Notes under the pieces: generated by a model
The model's database searches: none
What the model was told of the DNA's origin: nothing
Seen by the model: only the letters and a program-made list of their open reading frames with translations
Shown here: positions 1-7,965 of the stretch, piece after piece
Position numbering within the stretch: position 1 is the stretch's first letter
Layout of the letters: each line of letters starts with the position of its first letter
From: an uncultured Eubacteriales bacterium
GTDB taxonomy: Bacteria > Bacillota > Clostridia > Oscillospirales > Acutalibacteraceae
Length of the DNA: 64,000 bases
Assembly: GCA_934725425.1 (NCBI GenBank)
Contig: CAKVAX010000002.1
Location: 134,141-198,140, forward strand
Reading direction: 5' to 3'
Program-made: the position numbers and the translations under genes

Positions 1-75
1 CCGGAAATTTCTACTGTCAATCGAAAAAAATTTATTGATTCCCATTATGACGAGTTGTCTTTTAAAAGTGAATAA
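1..75 (+). CDS. 3' end of a CDS cut by the window edge (unknown)
   Basis: Frame 1 is open from the first base to a TAA at 73-75, giving 24 residues rich in charged amino acids and ending in ELSFKSE. It could be the C-terminus of a gene that begins before the window. It is too short to identify, and an open frame this short could arise by chance. No ribosome site or terminator near it helps to decide. Confidence 0.25.
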   Translation, partial: PEISTVNRKKFIDSHYDELSFKSE

Positions 76-169
76 ACAACTGTTGCGAGTTAAAGGAGCA
101 GGGAGTATGATCCTGAGGGTTACATATACATATTTTGGAAAACATTTAAGAATTAATTTTATGTATTGG

Positions 170-198
170 TTGAAATTTTCTTAAAATAATGTTATAAT
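170..198 (+). promoter_or_regulatory. Sigma-A type promoter of the secreted GNAT gene
   Basis: A TTGAAA box at 170-175 and a TATAAT box at 193-198 are separated by exactly 17 nt, 39 nt upstream of the start codon. The -10 box is a perfect consensus. Confidence 0.75.
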
Positions 199-237
199 TA
201 GACTATAATAAAAATTGAAATTATCAATGAGGTAAAA

Positions 238-918
238 ATGAAAAGGATATTTAAATTATTAACAATTAGTGTTTTATTATTATCTAATTGCATGTGCTTC
301 GTACAAAATTGTTTTGCTCAAGGTTATTTATATAAGGAAATACCTAATAATGTTATTGAAACGGAAAGATTAATTTTGGAAGCAACTAATCCTGAAGATT
401 TAGAGATTTTAGCCGATTATTTGTTGGATTATGAGGTGACAAAATATTTAGACCCGACTATAAAGGAAGGGTTTTCTGATAAAAATGAAGCTTTAAAATT
501 TCTAAAAAGTGATCATGATGAACATGAATACAATGAATCGATTGAGTTTACCATCAAATTAAAGGATAGCAAACAACCAATAGGAAAAATTGATGCTATG
601 ATATACTTTCAAGATGGCGGCGATATGGCAATGTTTGGATATTGGTTAGGAAGAGATTTTCAGGGGAAAGGTTATGCGCAAGAGGCCTGTTATAGCTTTT
701 GTGATAAATTTTTTAAAGCTTCTAATGTAAATTCAGTTTACATGGCTTGTCATTTAGAAAATGAGAAATCATCTAAATTGGCAGGTAAGATATTAGATTA
801 TTTGGAAAAAAATAATAGTAAAATAAAATTACTTCGTAATCAACAAAATATCACAGTTGAGGATGAACAAAAAAATAAAATTAATGTGAGTATGTTTTTA
901 TTGAAAAAAACTCAATGA
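238..918 (+). CDS. Exported GNAT-family N-acetyltransferase (RimJ/RimL-like)
   Basis: A 226-residue protein. Residues 1-28 form a Sec signal peptide: basic start, hydrophobic core, and a cut probably after CFA. The rest is a RimJ/RimL-type GNAT domain. It opens with the family's ETERLIL strand at about 42-48 and has the acetyl-CoA pyrophosphate-binding loop RDFQGKGYA at about 140. GNAT enzymes move acetyl from acetyl-CoA to an amine, usually inside the cell, so an exported one is odd. A site with acetyl-CoA outside the bacterium, such as a host cytosol, would explain it; that is inference. The gene stands alone behind its own promoter. The substrate is unknown. A second exported GNAT lies at 51002. 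Confidence 0.8.
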   Translation: MKRIFKLLTISVLLLSNCMCFVQNCFAQGYLYKEIPNNVIETERLILEATNPEDLEILADYLLDYEVTKYLDPTIKEGFSDKNEALKFLKSDHDEHEYNESIEFTIKLKDSKQPIGKIDAMIYFQDGGDMAMFGYWLGRDFQGKGYAQEACYSFCDKFFKASNVNSVYMACHLENEKSSKLAGKILDYLEKNNSKIKLLRNQQNITVEDEQKNKINVSMFLLKKTQ

Positions 919-1136
919 TAATATTTTTTTAAATACCATTAAATAGAGATTTACATCATAACTTCTAATATCAAACACAGCGAAATGCACATTATTTTAA
1001 ATTTGAGATACATTCATAGCATAGCTTAACGTGTCACAAGGTTGCTCATTATATCGGAGAGCACAATGGGCAAATATCCGAGAAGAAAACATAATGCTTT
1101 TTTGAAAAAATGTGACCTCTTAACTTGAGCGAGGAT
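919..1136. other. Intergenic stretch with no recognisable gene
   Basis: Together with the promoter and leader that follow, about 280 nt lie between two monocistronic genes. I see short partial inverted repeats around 1050-1085 and a 20-codon frame at 1066 with a weak GGAGAG in front. Neither is convincing. No terminator with a clear T-tract was found after the GNAT gene. Confidence 0.5.
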
Positions 1137-1165
1137 TTGACATTCAAAGAATATTATGATATAAT
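1137..1165 (+). promoter_or_regulatory. Consensus sigma-A promoter of the secreted hydrolase
   Basis: TTGACA at 1137-1142 and TATAAT at 1160-1165 are both perfect, with a 17-nt spacer. The start codon follows 35 nt later, after an AATAGGAG ribosome site. Confidence 0.88.
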
Positions 1166-1200
1166 TAACGGTATATTAAATAAATAGGAGAATTTTTCTC

Positions 1201-2253
1201 ATGATGAAATCAAATATTTTTACAAAAATTTGCACATTGTTTTTTAGTGTAATGGCTGTATTGTCACCTTTCCAAAACAGTGCAAAAATTTATGCTGCCG
1301 AAAACAATAAATTATCAAATCATTGCCAATGTCTAAAAAAAGTAGCTATTGGCACCGGATGTGGAGTTTTATCGATGGCCGCCATTGCAACCGGTGGACA
1401 TATTTATAAAAATTCAGATAATTTTTTTCAGAGTTACGTCATAGGAAGTTATTTAAATCCTCCCAGCCCAGATCTTTTGAAAGACGTTGATTTTGAAGAT
1501 ATTGATTTTACAGAAATTAACATAGATAATAAATTGCGTGGATACGAATATAAGGCAAAATCGAGTACCGTAAGCGATTGTTTGAAGGGAAAGTATGTTA
1601 TATTTTACTCCGGAAGCGGTTGTTCTAATACGATGCAAATAAGTGAAGTTTTGGGTTTTTATACAAGCAAAGGAGCTACAGTTATCGGTGTAGACTATCA
1701 CGGATTCGGAAAAGGAGACGAAAAAGTTCCTCGTGGAAAAGTACGCCAATCCTCCATATATTCAGATGCGGAAAAAATATATAAATATGTTGTAAATCAT
1801 TACCACGTCAAGAATTCTAATATACTTTTACATGGGTATTCTTTGGGCGGCCCTGTGGCTGCACATGTTGCTGCAACTTTTTCAAACAAAGATAATAAAT
1901 TTTGCGGTTTAATATTACAAAGTTCTATGAAAAATACGCTTAACGCAGCATATACAGTTTTGACACGTCAAGATAGAGGGCTATGTATGCGTATTTTAGG
2001 CTCGGCGGCGGGATACTTGTTTGCTGATAGCTTTGATTGTGAAAAGGAGCTAAAGAAACTATACCAAAAAGACCCCGGCATAAAAATATCTGTATGTGGT
2101 GGGAACGAAAATGACCATTTGAATTTGCAGCTCACAAAGCTAGATGTATTTTTGAAGAATTATGGTTTTAAAAATATAATATCATATAACGGTCCATTTT
2201 CTCATAGTTCAAAATTTTGTTCTGCTCCAAGAGCAAATTTTGTGTTTACTTGA
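1201..2253 (+). CDS. Exported alpha/beta-hydrolase (serine hydrolase)
   Basis: A 350-residue protein with a signal peptide (about 1-33, ending YAA) and a second hydrophobic stretch at about 48-68 that may anchor it. The domain from about residue 130 has the alpha/beta-hydrolase layout: an oxyanion-side YSGSGC turn, the strand VIGVDYHGFG, then the nucleophile elbow GYSLGG with Ser214. A C-terminal Asp (in ENDHL) and His (in PFSHSS) are plausible partners. It resembles the ABHD/BEM46-like hydrolases, which act on lipid or ester substrates. The real substrate is unknown. It is the only gene behind a perfect promoter, so it is probably well expressed. Export of this fold fits a surface or host-directed enzyme. 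Confidence 0.78.
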   Translation: MMKSNIFTKICTLFFSVMAVLSPFQNSAKIYAAENNKLSNHCQCLKKVAIGTGCGVLSMAAIATGGHIYKNSDNFFQSYVIGSYLNPPSPDLLKDVDFEDIDFTEINIDNKLRGYEYKAKSSTVSDCLKGKYVIFYSGSGCSNTMQISEVLGFYTSKGATVIGVDYHGFGKGDEKVPRGKVRQSSIYSDAEKIYKYVVNHYHVKNSNILLHGYSLGGPVAAHVAATFSNKDNKFCGLILQSSMKNTLNAAYTVLTRQDRGLCMRILGSAAGYLFADSFDCEKELKKLYQKDPGIKISVCGGNENDHLNLQLTKLDVFLKNYGFKNIISYNGPFSHSSKFCSAPRANFVFT

Positions 2254-2273
2254 TAATATGAATTTGATATAAT
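2245..2273 (+). promoter_or_regulatory. Candidate promoter of the phosphatase/CYTH pair
   Basis: TTTACT at 2245-2250 and a perfect TATAAT at 2268-2273 with a 17-nt spacer. The -35 box overlaps the 3' end of the hydrolase gene. The weak -35 lowers confidence. Confidence 0.5.
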
Positions 2274-2325
2274 CTAAATTAATATATTTTCATTTATTAA
2301 TCTTGACATTAGAGAGGTTATACAC

Positions 2326-3024
2326 TTGATAGAACTGGAAAACATAGTAAATTTAAGGGATCTCGGAGGATATAAAACTTCTAGCGGTAAATTTACAAAG
2401 CATAAGATTTTTTTCCGTTCAGGAAACACAGATCAGTCCTCAGAAAATGACATAAAAAAATTAATCGAAATTTATGATGTGAAAACGGTTATTGATTTGA
2501 GAAACAGCGAAGAAATTAGTAAATCGCCCGATAAATTCTCTCAAATTTCAAGAGTGAACTATATAAATACTCCCATAGAGTACAGTGATTGCTTGGAAGA
2601 GTTCAAATCCACCGACCGAGGGCTTTTTGTTCTTTATGAATATATTTTAAAAGAGAAAAAACAAGTTTTGAAAGACGTATTTGATTCAATCGCAAATGCC
2701 AGTACCGGCAGCATTTTGTTCCATTGTACACTGGGTAGGGACCGTACCGCAATCGTAGCCATGCTTTTATTGGGGCTGGTTGGTGTAAATCGAAATGATA
2801 TTATACAAAATTACGCAGTTTCTTACGACTTAATAAAAAACTTAGATATAATAAAACGCGATTTGGTTTTTTACGGGAAGCGTAAAACGATTACTTTGCC
2901 GGAATATATAGAAAGCGCAATGAACTTGATCGAAACCGGGTATAGCACCTTCGAAAATTATCTTCTTGGGTGTAATGTTTCGGAAGCGAATTTGATAAAA
3001 ATAAAAAATAGGTTTTTACGATAG
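2326..3024 (+). CDS. Tyrosine-protein-phosphatase family protein (Y_phosphatase3)
   Basis: A 232-residue cytosolic protein of the bacterial tyrosine phosphatase family that includes LipA/Iphp-like enzymes. The N-terminus has the family's NLRDLGGY motif (about 9-16) and FRSGN (30-34). The active-site loop is HCTLGRDRT, a CX5R signature with Cys134 and Arg140 and the extra Asp typical of this group. It should remove phosphate from tyrosyl proteins or from phosphoinositides, since several relatives are lipid phosphatases. Translation starts at a TTG preceded by AGAGAGGT. A CYTH-domain gene follows 32 nt later and is probably co-transcribed. The substrate cannot be told from sequence. Confidence 0.82.
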   Translation: MIELENIVNLRDLGGYKTSSGKFTKHKIFFRSGNTDQSSENDIKKLIEIYDVKTVIDLRNSEEISKSPDKFSQISRVNYINTPIEYSDCLEEFKSTDRGLFVLYEYILKEKKQVLKDVFDSIANASTGSILFHCTLGRDRTAIVAMLLLGLVGVNRNDIIQNYAVSYDLIKNLDIIKRDLVFYGKRKTITLPEYIESAMNLIETGYSTFENYLLGCNVSEANLIKIKNRFLR

Positions 3025-3056
3025 CATCTAAAAATATTTTTAAGGAGTTTTGATTG

Positions 3057-3629
3057 ATGAGCAAAGAAATAGAGATTCGTAATGAATTATTTAACGAAGA
3101 AAGTGTTGTAAATTTTTTTGTTAAAAAAGGGATTTCTCCTTCGAAATCAAAACACCAAATTGACACCTACTACGATAATCCAAACGACAGCCTTTTCAAG
3201 GACCCTGACCATGTAAACACATGGATTAGAATTCGTGAAGAAGATGAAAAATTAACCTTCACTTACAAGCATTGGCTTCCCGAAGGAGCCGAAATTCGTA
3301 CATATTGCGAAGAAAAAGAGTATCCTATGAACTCAAAGAAAGAAATTTCACAGCATTTGAAAAATCTGGGACTCAGCACTGATTTTGTTCCGTTTATAGT
3401 AACTGACAAACTCAGAAGATGTTTCATGTATAGAGATTGCGAAATTTCAATAGACGAGGTTAAAAATTTAGGTACTTACATTGAGATAGAATATAAAGGC
3501 GAAAGTGAAAATATTGATGAAGCAAGAAATCTTTTAAATGAAATATTGACAGAAATAGGAGCAAAAGTAGGACCCGCCGATTACAAAGGTTATGCATACC
3601 ATCTTTTTAGGATGCGCAATCCGAGGTAA
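3057..3629 (+). CDS. CYTH-domain protein (class IV adenylate cyclase / triphosphatase fold)
   Basis: A 190-residue single-domain protein. The first strand carries EIEIR (residues 4-8), a variant of the CYTH ExExK signature with Arg for Lys. Further charged strands follow (IRIREED, LTFTYKHW, EKEYP, DKLRR, EIEYKGE) and build the acidic/basic tunnel that binds triphosphates and metal. Members include CyaB adenylate cyclases, thiamine-triphosphatase and inorganic tripolyphosphatases, and sequence alone does not choose between them. I start at the ATG at 3057 rather than the TTG one codon earlier, because TAAGGAG lies 9 nt upstream. It follows the tyrosine phosphatase gene, probably in one operon. 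Confidence 0.78.
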   Translation: MSKEIEIRNELFNEESVVNFFVKKGISPSKSKHQIDTYYDNPNDSLFKDPDHVNTWIRIREEDEKLTFTYKHWLPEGAEIRTYCEEKEYPMNSKKEISQHLKNLGLSTDFVPFIVTDKLRRCFMYRDCEISIDEVKNLGTYIEIEYKGESENIDEARNLLNEILTEIGAKVGPADYKGYAYHLFRMRNPR

Positions 3630-3650
3630 AATTTGGTCTAAATTAATTGA

Positions 3651-3676
3651 AGCACTCTGAAAAAGAGTGCTTTTTT
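3651..3676 (+). terminator. Intrinsic terminator after the CYTH gene
   Basis: A 7-bp stem (AGCACTC / GAGTGCT) is followed by six T. The opposite strand also carries an A/T-rich tail, so it may serve the converging DD-carboxypeptidase gene too. Confidence 0.85.
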
Positions 3677-3697
3677 ATAATTTTGTCAACATTATTA

Positions 3698-4867
3698 TTA
3701 CATTTTAAAAAATTGGAGTATTACACATCCCAATACTGATTTGAAATTTATTTTTTCTACTTCATCCGATGAGTTGATATTACAGCTGTAAACTGTTTCG
3801 TTTCCTATATTATAATTAATTTCTCCTATTTTTTGATTTTTATCGATTGGCGCCGAAATTTCTTCAGGTAAGTTTATATTTGAAGAAATTTTTCCAAGTA
3901 GATTTTTGTGAATTAAAAAATTTTCTTTTACGGGGGTGTATATTTTAATTTCCGATTTCATGCCGTTTTTTATTTTTAAAGTTTCAGGAAAATTTTCGGG
4001 TATTTTTGGAGTGATTTTTATAAATTCATCAAAGCCGTAGTTTAAAAGAGAAACAATTTCTTTATCTCGTTCTTTTACATCTTTTGCACCCAAAATTACA
4101 GCTATTAATTTTACGCCATTCCTTTCCGCCGAAGCCGCAATGCAACTCCCGGCTTTTTCCGAGGTTCCGGTTTTTATTCCTGTTGAACCCTTAAATGATT
4201 TCAAAAGTTTATTTGTATTAACGATTTGAGTTTCACCGTTTCTTATGTGGTCAATCCACGTTGTGAGGCAAGAGGATACATTTTCGTGCTTGAGTAATTC
4301 TTTCGCCATAATAGAAATGTCGTGCGCGGTAGAAACATTCCCGTCGTCATCTCCGCCAATGCAGTCTTTAAATATTGTATTGCTCATCTGAAGCTTCGAG
4401 GCTTTTTGGTTCATTTTTGATACAAAACTTCCTTCAGATTCTTTCATATGTTCTGCCAGTGACATGCACGCATCATTTGCCGAAACCAGAGCGATTGCCT
4501 TTATGAGGTCTTCAACGGATACACTCTCGTTTTCTTTTAGCCATACTCCGGCTCCCGAAACTTTTTCTGAATTTTCGCTGATAGGTACTTTTTCGTTTAG
4601 ATTTATATCGCCTTTTTCTATTGCTTCTGCTGCCAGAAGCAAATTCATAATTTTCATTAAAGACGTAGCGCTGCGTACTTCTTGGCTGTTTTTTTCAAAA
4701 AGTATTTTCCCCGATTCCCCGTCTATTAAAATAGCAGAAGGTGATTCTATATTTAGATTCGTTGAATTCTGATTTTTTTCATCTCCCAGTATGCCTATTG
4801 GAAATAATATAAGCAAAAGGCTTGCCAAAGATATTTTTAATAACTTATTTTTAAAAATAATTATCAC
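3698..4867 (-). CDS. D-alanyl-D-alanine carboxypeptidase (S11 family, DacF-like)
   Basis: A 389-residue low-molecular-weight penicillin-binding protein that trims the terminal D-Ala from peptidoglycan stem peptides. A signal peptide (about 1-28, ending ILG) exports it. The three S11 motifs are intact: SLMK at 69-72 with nucleophile Ser69, SAN at 129-131 and KTG at 232-234. A beta-rich C-terminal domain follows at about 275-375, as in PBP5-type enzymes, and the protein ends in a short hydrophobic/amphipathic stretch that could hold it to the membrane. The length fits DacF/DacB proteins of spore formers, where such enzymes shape vegetative or spore cortex wall. It stands alone, downstream of fhs on the same strand. 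Confidence 0.9.
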   Translation of the reverse strand: MIIIFKNKLLKISLASLLLILFPIGILGDEKNQNSTNLNIESPSAILIDGESGKILFEKNSQEVRSATSLMKIMNLLLAAEAIEKGDINLNEKVPISENSEKVSGAGVWLKENESVSVEDLIKAIALVSANDACMSLAEHMKESEGSFVSKMNQKASKLQMSNTIFKDCIGGDDDGNVSTAHDISIMAKELLKHENVSSCLTTWIDHIRNGETQIVNTNKLLKSFKGSTGIKTGTSEKAGSCIAASAERNGVKLIAVILGAKDVKERDKEIVSLLNYGFDEFIKITPKIPENFPETLKIKNGMKSEIKIYTPVKENFLIHKNLLGKISSNINLPEEISAPIDKNQKIGEINYNIGNETVYSCNINSSDEVEKINFKSVLGCVILQFFKM

Positions 4868-4926
4868 TCCAAATTGTCCCGTATTTTATATTTACAATTT
4901 ATGATAAAAATTTTCTTAGTATTCAT

Positions 4927-4957
4927 AGAACCCATCAACAATATGTTGGTGGGTTCT
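4927..4957 (-). terminator. Long hairpin downstream of fhs
   Basis: A 14-bp inverted repeat (AGAACCCATCAACA with its complement, one G-U pair) has a 3-nt loop. It sits 6 nt after the fhs stop. The T-tract is poor, so it may be a weak terminator or an mRNA-stabilising hairpin. Confidence 0.55.
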
Positions 4958-4963
4958 TAAATT

Positions 4964-6628
4964 TTAAAATAATCCTTTTATTTTTCCATTTATATCTATA
5001 TCAATTTTTTCTGCCGCCGGATGTTTTGGCAAGCCCGGCATTTTTAGAATTTTTCCTGTAATCACTACAATGAATCCCGCTCCACTTGAAAGAGAAATAT
5101 CTTTTACATGTATATTAAAATTCGAGGGGCGACCTAACAAAGTCGGATTGTCAGAAATAGAATATTGTGTTTTTGCTATGCAAACAGGTAAATGCGATTT
5201 ACCCAATTTTTCAATTTCTTTTATCGCCGATTCTGCTTCCGACGAATATTCTACGCCGTTTGCCCGGTAAATTTCTTGAGATATTTTGAGTATTTTATCT
5301 TTTATACTTAATTCGTTTGAATATAATACGTGGAAATTTGATTCCTGTTCACACAAATTACAAACCTTTTGAGCTAAATCAATTCCGCCGCTCCCTCCGT
5401 TGGAATGAATATCTGCGACTGAAAATTCCGCGCCTTGGTTTAAGCAATATTCTTTAATTTTCAAAATTTCTTTTTCTGAATCGTCCGAAAAGTGATTCAA
5501 CGCTACAATTACCGGTACTCCGTATTTTTTCATATTTTCAATGTGAACGCCCAAATTTTCCAAACCTTTTTCTACAGCTTCGATATTTTCATTTTTTAAG
5601 CTTTCCAGAGATGCTCCTCCGTTGTATTTAATCGCTCTTAAAGTCGCAACTATTACTATGCAATCCGGTTTTAGATTGCCGATTCTGCATTTTATATCCA
5701 AGAATTTTTCTGCTCCCAAATCTGCTCCGAATCCGGCTTCCGTTACACAGTAGTCTCCCAATTTTAATGCTAGTTTAGTACCTCTTATGGAATTGCATCC
5801 GTGCGCTATATTTGCAAATGGACCCCCGTGCATTATTACAGGGCATTTCTCGATTGTTTGAACTAAATTTGGATTTATCGCATCTTTTAATAAGGCGGTC
5901 ATAGCTCCTTGAATTTTCAAATCTTTTGCGTATATCGGGTTGTTGGAAGTATCGTACGCTACTAAAATATCTCCTAATCTTTTTTTCAAATCCTCAAGAT
6001 TTTTGGAAAGGCATAAAATAGCCATTATTTCGGTGGCAACTGTAATAATAAATCCATCTTCTCGTGGGATTCCGTTTGTTATTCCGCCCAATCCTACTAC
6101 AATGTTTCTTAGCGCACGGTCATTCATGTCTAAACATCTTTTTACAAGAATTTTTCGAGTATCTATTTTTAATTCGTTTCCTTGGTGAATGTGATTATCA
6201 AGTACAGCACACATCAGATTATTAGCGGAAGTTATAGCATGCATATCACCCGTGAAATGCAAATTTATATCTTCCATCGGCAGTGCTTGAGAATATCCTC
6301 CGCCTGCGGCTCCTCCTTTTATTCCAAAAACCGGTCCCAGTGAGGGCTCTCTTAAAGCAATTACAGTTTTTTTGTTGAGCTTGTTAAGTGCCTGACCCAG
6401 TCCTATGGTTACTGTGGTTTTTCCTTCTCCTGCAGGAGTGGGGTTCATCGCAGTTACGAGTACAAGCTTACCATCCGGTTGCTTTTCTAATCTTTTAAAT
6501 ATTTTTTCGTTGAGTTTTGCTTTATAATTTCCAAAAAGTTCAAGTTCCTCCTCTTTTATATTTATTTTTTTTGCGATTTGAGATATGGGGGAGAGCTCAG
6601 TGTTTTGCGCTATTTCAATGTCCGTCAT
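4964..6628 (-). CDS. fhs: Formate-tetrahydrofolate ligase
   Basis: A 554-residue enzyme that joins formate to tetrahydrofolate using ATP to make 10-formyl-THF, feeding purine synthesis, initiator-tRNA formylation (fmt lies at 11214) and, where present, acetogenic C1 flow. The N-terminus begins with the typical SDIEIAQ-like start and carries the P-loop TPAGEGKTT (about 67-75). Downstream are REPSLGPVFG and the GGAAGGG loop, both hallmarks of the family, and the usual ending KIDIDINGKIKGLF. Length matches the roughly 555-residue norm and no motif is missing. It is monocistronic, with GGAGG 8-10 nt ahead of the ATG. No THF riboswitch is visible in the short upstream gap. Confidence 0.97.
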   Translation of the reverse strand: MTDIEIAQNTELSPISQIAKKINIKEEELELFGNYKAKLNEKIFKRLEKQPDGKLVLVTAMNPTPAGEGKTTVTIGLGQALNKLNKKTVIALREPSLGPVFGIKGGAAGGGYSQALPMEDINLHFTGDMHAITSANNLMCAVLDNHIHQGNELKIDTRKILVKRCLDMNDRALRNIVVGLGGITNGIPREDGFIITVATEIMAILCLSKNLEDLKKRLGDILVAYDTSNNPIYAKDLKIQGAMTALLKDAINPNLVQTIEKCPVIMHGGPFANIAHGCNSIRGTKLALKLGDYCVTEAGFGADLGAEKFLDIKCRIGNLKPDCIVIVATLRAIKYNGGASLESLKNENIEAVEKGLENLGVHIENMKKYGVPVIVALNHFSDDSEKEILKIKEYCLNQGAEFSVADIHSNGGSGGIDLAQKVCNLCEQESNFHVLYSNELSIKDKILKISQEIYRANGVEYSSEAESAIKEIEKLGKSHLPVCIAKTQYSISDNPTLLGRPSNFNIHVKDISLSSGAGFIVVITGKILKMPGLPKHPAAEKIDIDINGKIKGLF

Positions 6629-6706
6629 TCGGCATTCCTCCTTTAGAAAATAATATCATAGAGTCCGATAAAATAAAAGTTCCTTAAAAATATTTTTTAA
6701 ACCATA

Positions 6707-6735
6707 TTGACTATTCTTGAAAAAATGTGTAAAAT
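6707..6735 (+). promoter_or_regulatory. Promoter of the secreted PI-PLC-like gene
   Basis: TTGACT at 6707-6712 and TAAAAT at 6730-6735 with a 17-nt spacer. Because the promoter lies here, translation must begin downstream, at the GTG at 6770. Confidence 0.75.
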
Positions 6736-6769
6736 CAATATAAATAATAAGACGAAAGGAGACATAATA

Positions 6770-7897
6770 GTGAATTGTGACAATAATTTTTTTAAAATTT
6801 TTAATTCAGTGCTTGTAGCATCTTCCGTTTTTTTAAATTGCAGTGCAGATGTTGATAAAAAAATTATAGCGATATCGCAAAAAACTCCAAGCAGTTCGGA
6901 AAGAATTTCAGACTTTAAAGATGACCTCACATCAGAGTTTGTAACAAAATTATCTAAATTTATTAATAAGTTCGGAAATCTAGTCAAAGTTCCTTTGAAT
7001 TCTTACTACAAAGTAAAAAACGCAAGTGATTTTGATACCACTCAGACATCGTGTTGGATGAAAAATTTAAAAGATGAAGCCGTAATAAGCAATATTGTAA
7101 TTCCCGGCTCTCATGATAGCAGCACGTATTCAATGTCGCCGGATAATTCAAGTAATTTAATTGCAAAAGCTGCTCAAACACAAGATATGACTATTTACGG
7201 TCAATTAAAACTCGGGGCCCGTTCCTTGGATATCAGAGGGAACGACGTATTTGGAAAAATAGTTACTCACCATGGAGTGGTAAATGGATGTGAATTAAGC
7301 GAGGTCTTGAATGATATTTTAAAATTTTCTGAAGAAAATCCTACAGAAGTAGTCATATTATTATTCAGAAATTGCAATAAAAAGAACTTAGAAAAAATCG
7401 CGAAATTGCCTGAAATTAAAAAAATTGGCCAGAAAAGTTTAACCCAAAGTATGTGTAAAAGTTTAAATAAATCCTTAGGTGAGGTGTCAATGGGAGATAT
7501 CAGAAAATTAGGTGCCAAATTTATATTAATCGGTAATAACGAGGAAGATATTTTCCATAGTAACAGCAACTTGAATAACAAATATAATGAACCCACCCGC
7601 ATGGCGGATACTAATACTATGGTTGAACAGGAGCTAAAGCAACTTGACGAGTTTCCTACTAATGTTTTGCGGAACATAAGTCCTGTCCATACTCCGTCAA
7701 CTGAAGATTTCTTTAAAAATAAAGCATCTCCGATGAAAAGCGAGTATAAAAGTTCGGGAATTCGAAACGAGCTTTTAAGGAAAAGCGATATTTTTCAGAA
7801 AAAATCTAATATAGTTTCATTGGACGCTCTTGCTATAAATGAAAAGTTTATAAAAGAAATGATAAACATGAACAGAGCTAGAAATTTATTATATTAA
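6770..7897 (+). CDS. Exported phosphatidylinositol-phospholipase C X-domain protein
   Basis: A 375-residue protein counted from GTG 6770, chosen because GAAAGGAG lies 7 nt ahead and the in-frame TTG further upstream is the -35 box. Residues about 7-26 form a signal peptide core. The X domain spans about 95-360. It has PGSHDS with His115, the strand ARSLDIR, and THHG with His158, which match the two catalytic histidines of bacterial PI-PLC. These enzymes cleave phosphatidylinositol or GPI anchors by a metal-free mechanism and are usually secreted to act on host membranes. Bacteria of this kind rarely make phosphatidylinositol, so a foreign membrane is the likely target (inference). It is monocistronic. 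Confidence 0.83.
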   Translation: MNCDNNFFKIFNSVLVASSVFLNCSADVDKKIIAISQKTPSSSERISDFKDDLTSEFVTKLSKFINKFGNLVKVPLNSYYKVKNASDFDTTQTSCWMKNLKDEAVISNIVIPGSHDSSTYSMSPDNSSNLIAKAAQTQDMTIYGQLKLGARSLDIRGNDVFGKIVTHHGVVNGCELSEVLNDILKFSEENPTEVVILLFRNCNKKNLEKIAKLPEIKKIGQKSLTQSMCKSLNKSLGEVSMGDIRKLGAKFILIGNNEEDIFHSNSNLNNKYNEPTRMADTNTMVEQELKQLDEFPTNVLRNISPVHTPSTEDFFKNKASPMKSEYKSSGIRNELLRKSDIFQKKSNIVSLDALAINEKFIKEMINMNRARNLLY

Positions 7898-7913
7898 TAT
7901 TTTTTAATTAAAT

Positions 7914-7940
7914 TAAGACTACGTCGAAAGCGTAGTCTTA
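7914..7940. terminator. Bidirectional terminator between converging genes
   Basis: A perfect 10-bp inverted repeat (TAAGACTACG / CGTAGTCTTA) with a 7-nt loop lies between the PI-PLC-like gene and the convergent exported protein. Both sides are A/T rich. Confidence 0.8.
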
Positions 7941-7965
7941 AAATTTTATTGAAGTGATAAATATT

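Noticed and set aside
238..300. Lipoprotein signal (LSNC) in the first GNAT
   Set aside because: Asn before the Cys does not fit the lipobox; an ordinary signal peptide cut after CFA fits better.
1066..1128. A 20-codon frame beginning MGKYPRRKHN with GGAGAG upstream
   Set aside because: Too short, it overlaps the region just before the next gene's promoter, and nothing else supports it.
6629..6706. THF riboswitch before fhs
   Set aside because: Only about 70 nt of simple AT-rich sequence with no conserved core lies upstream.
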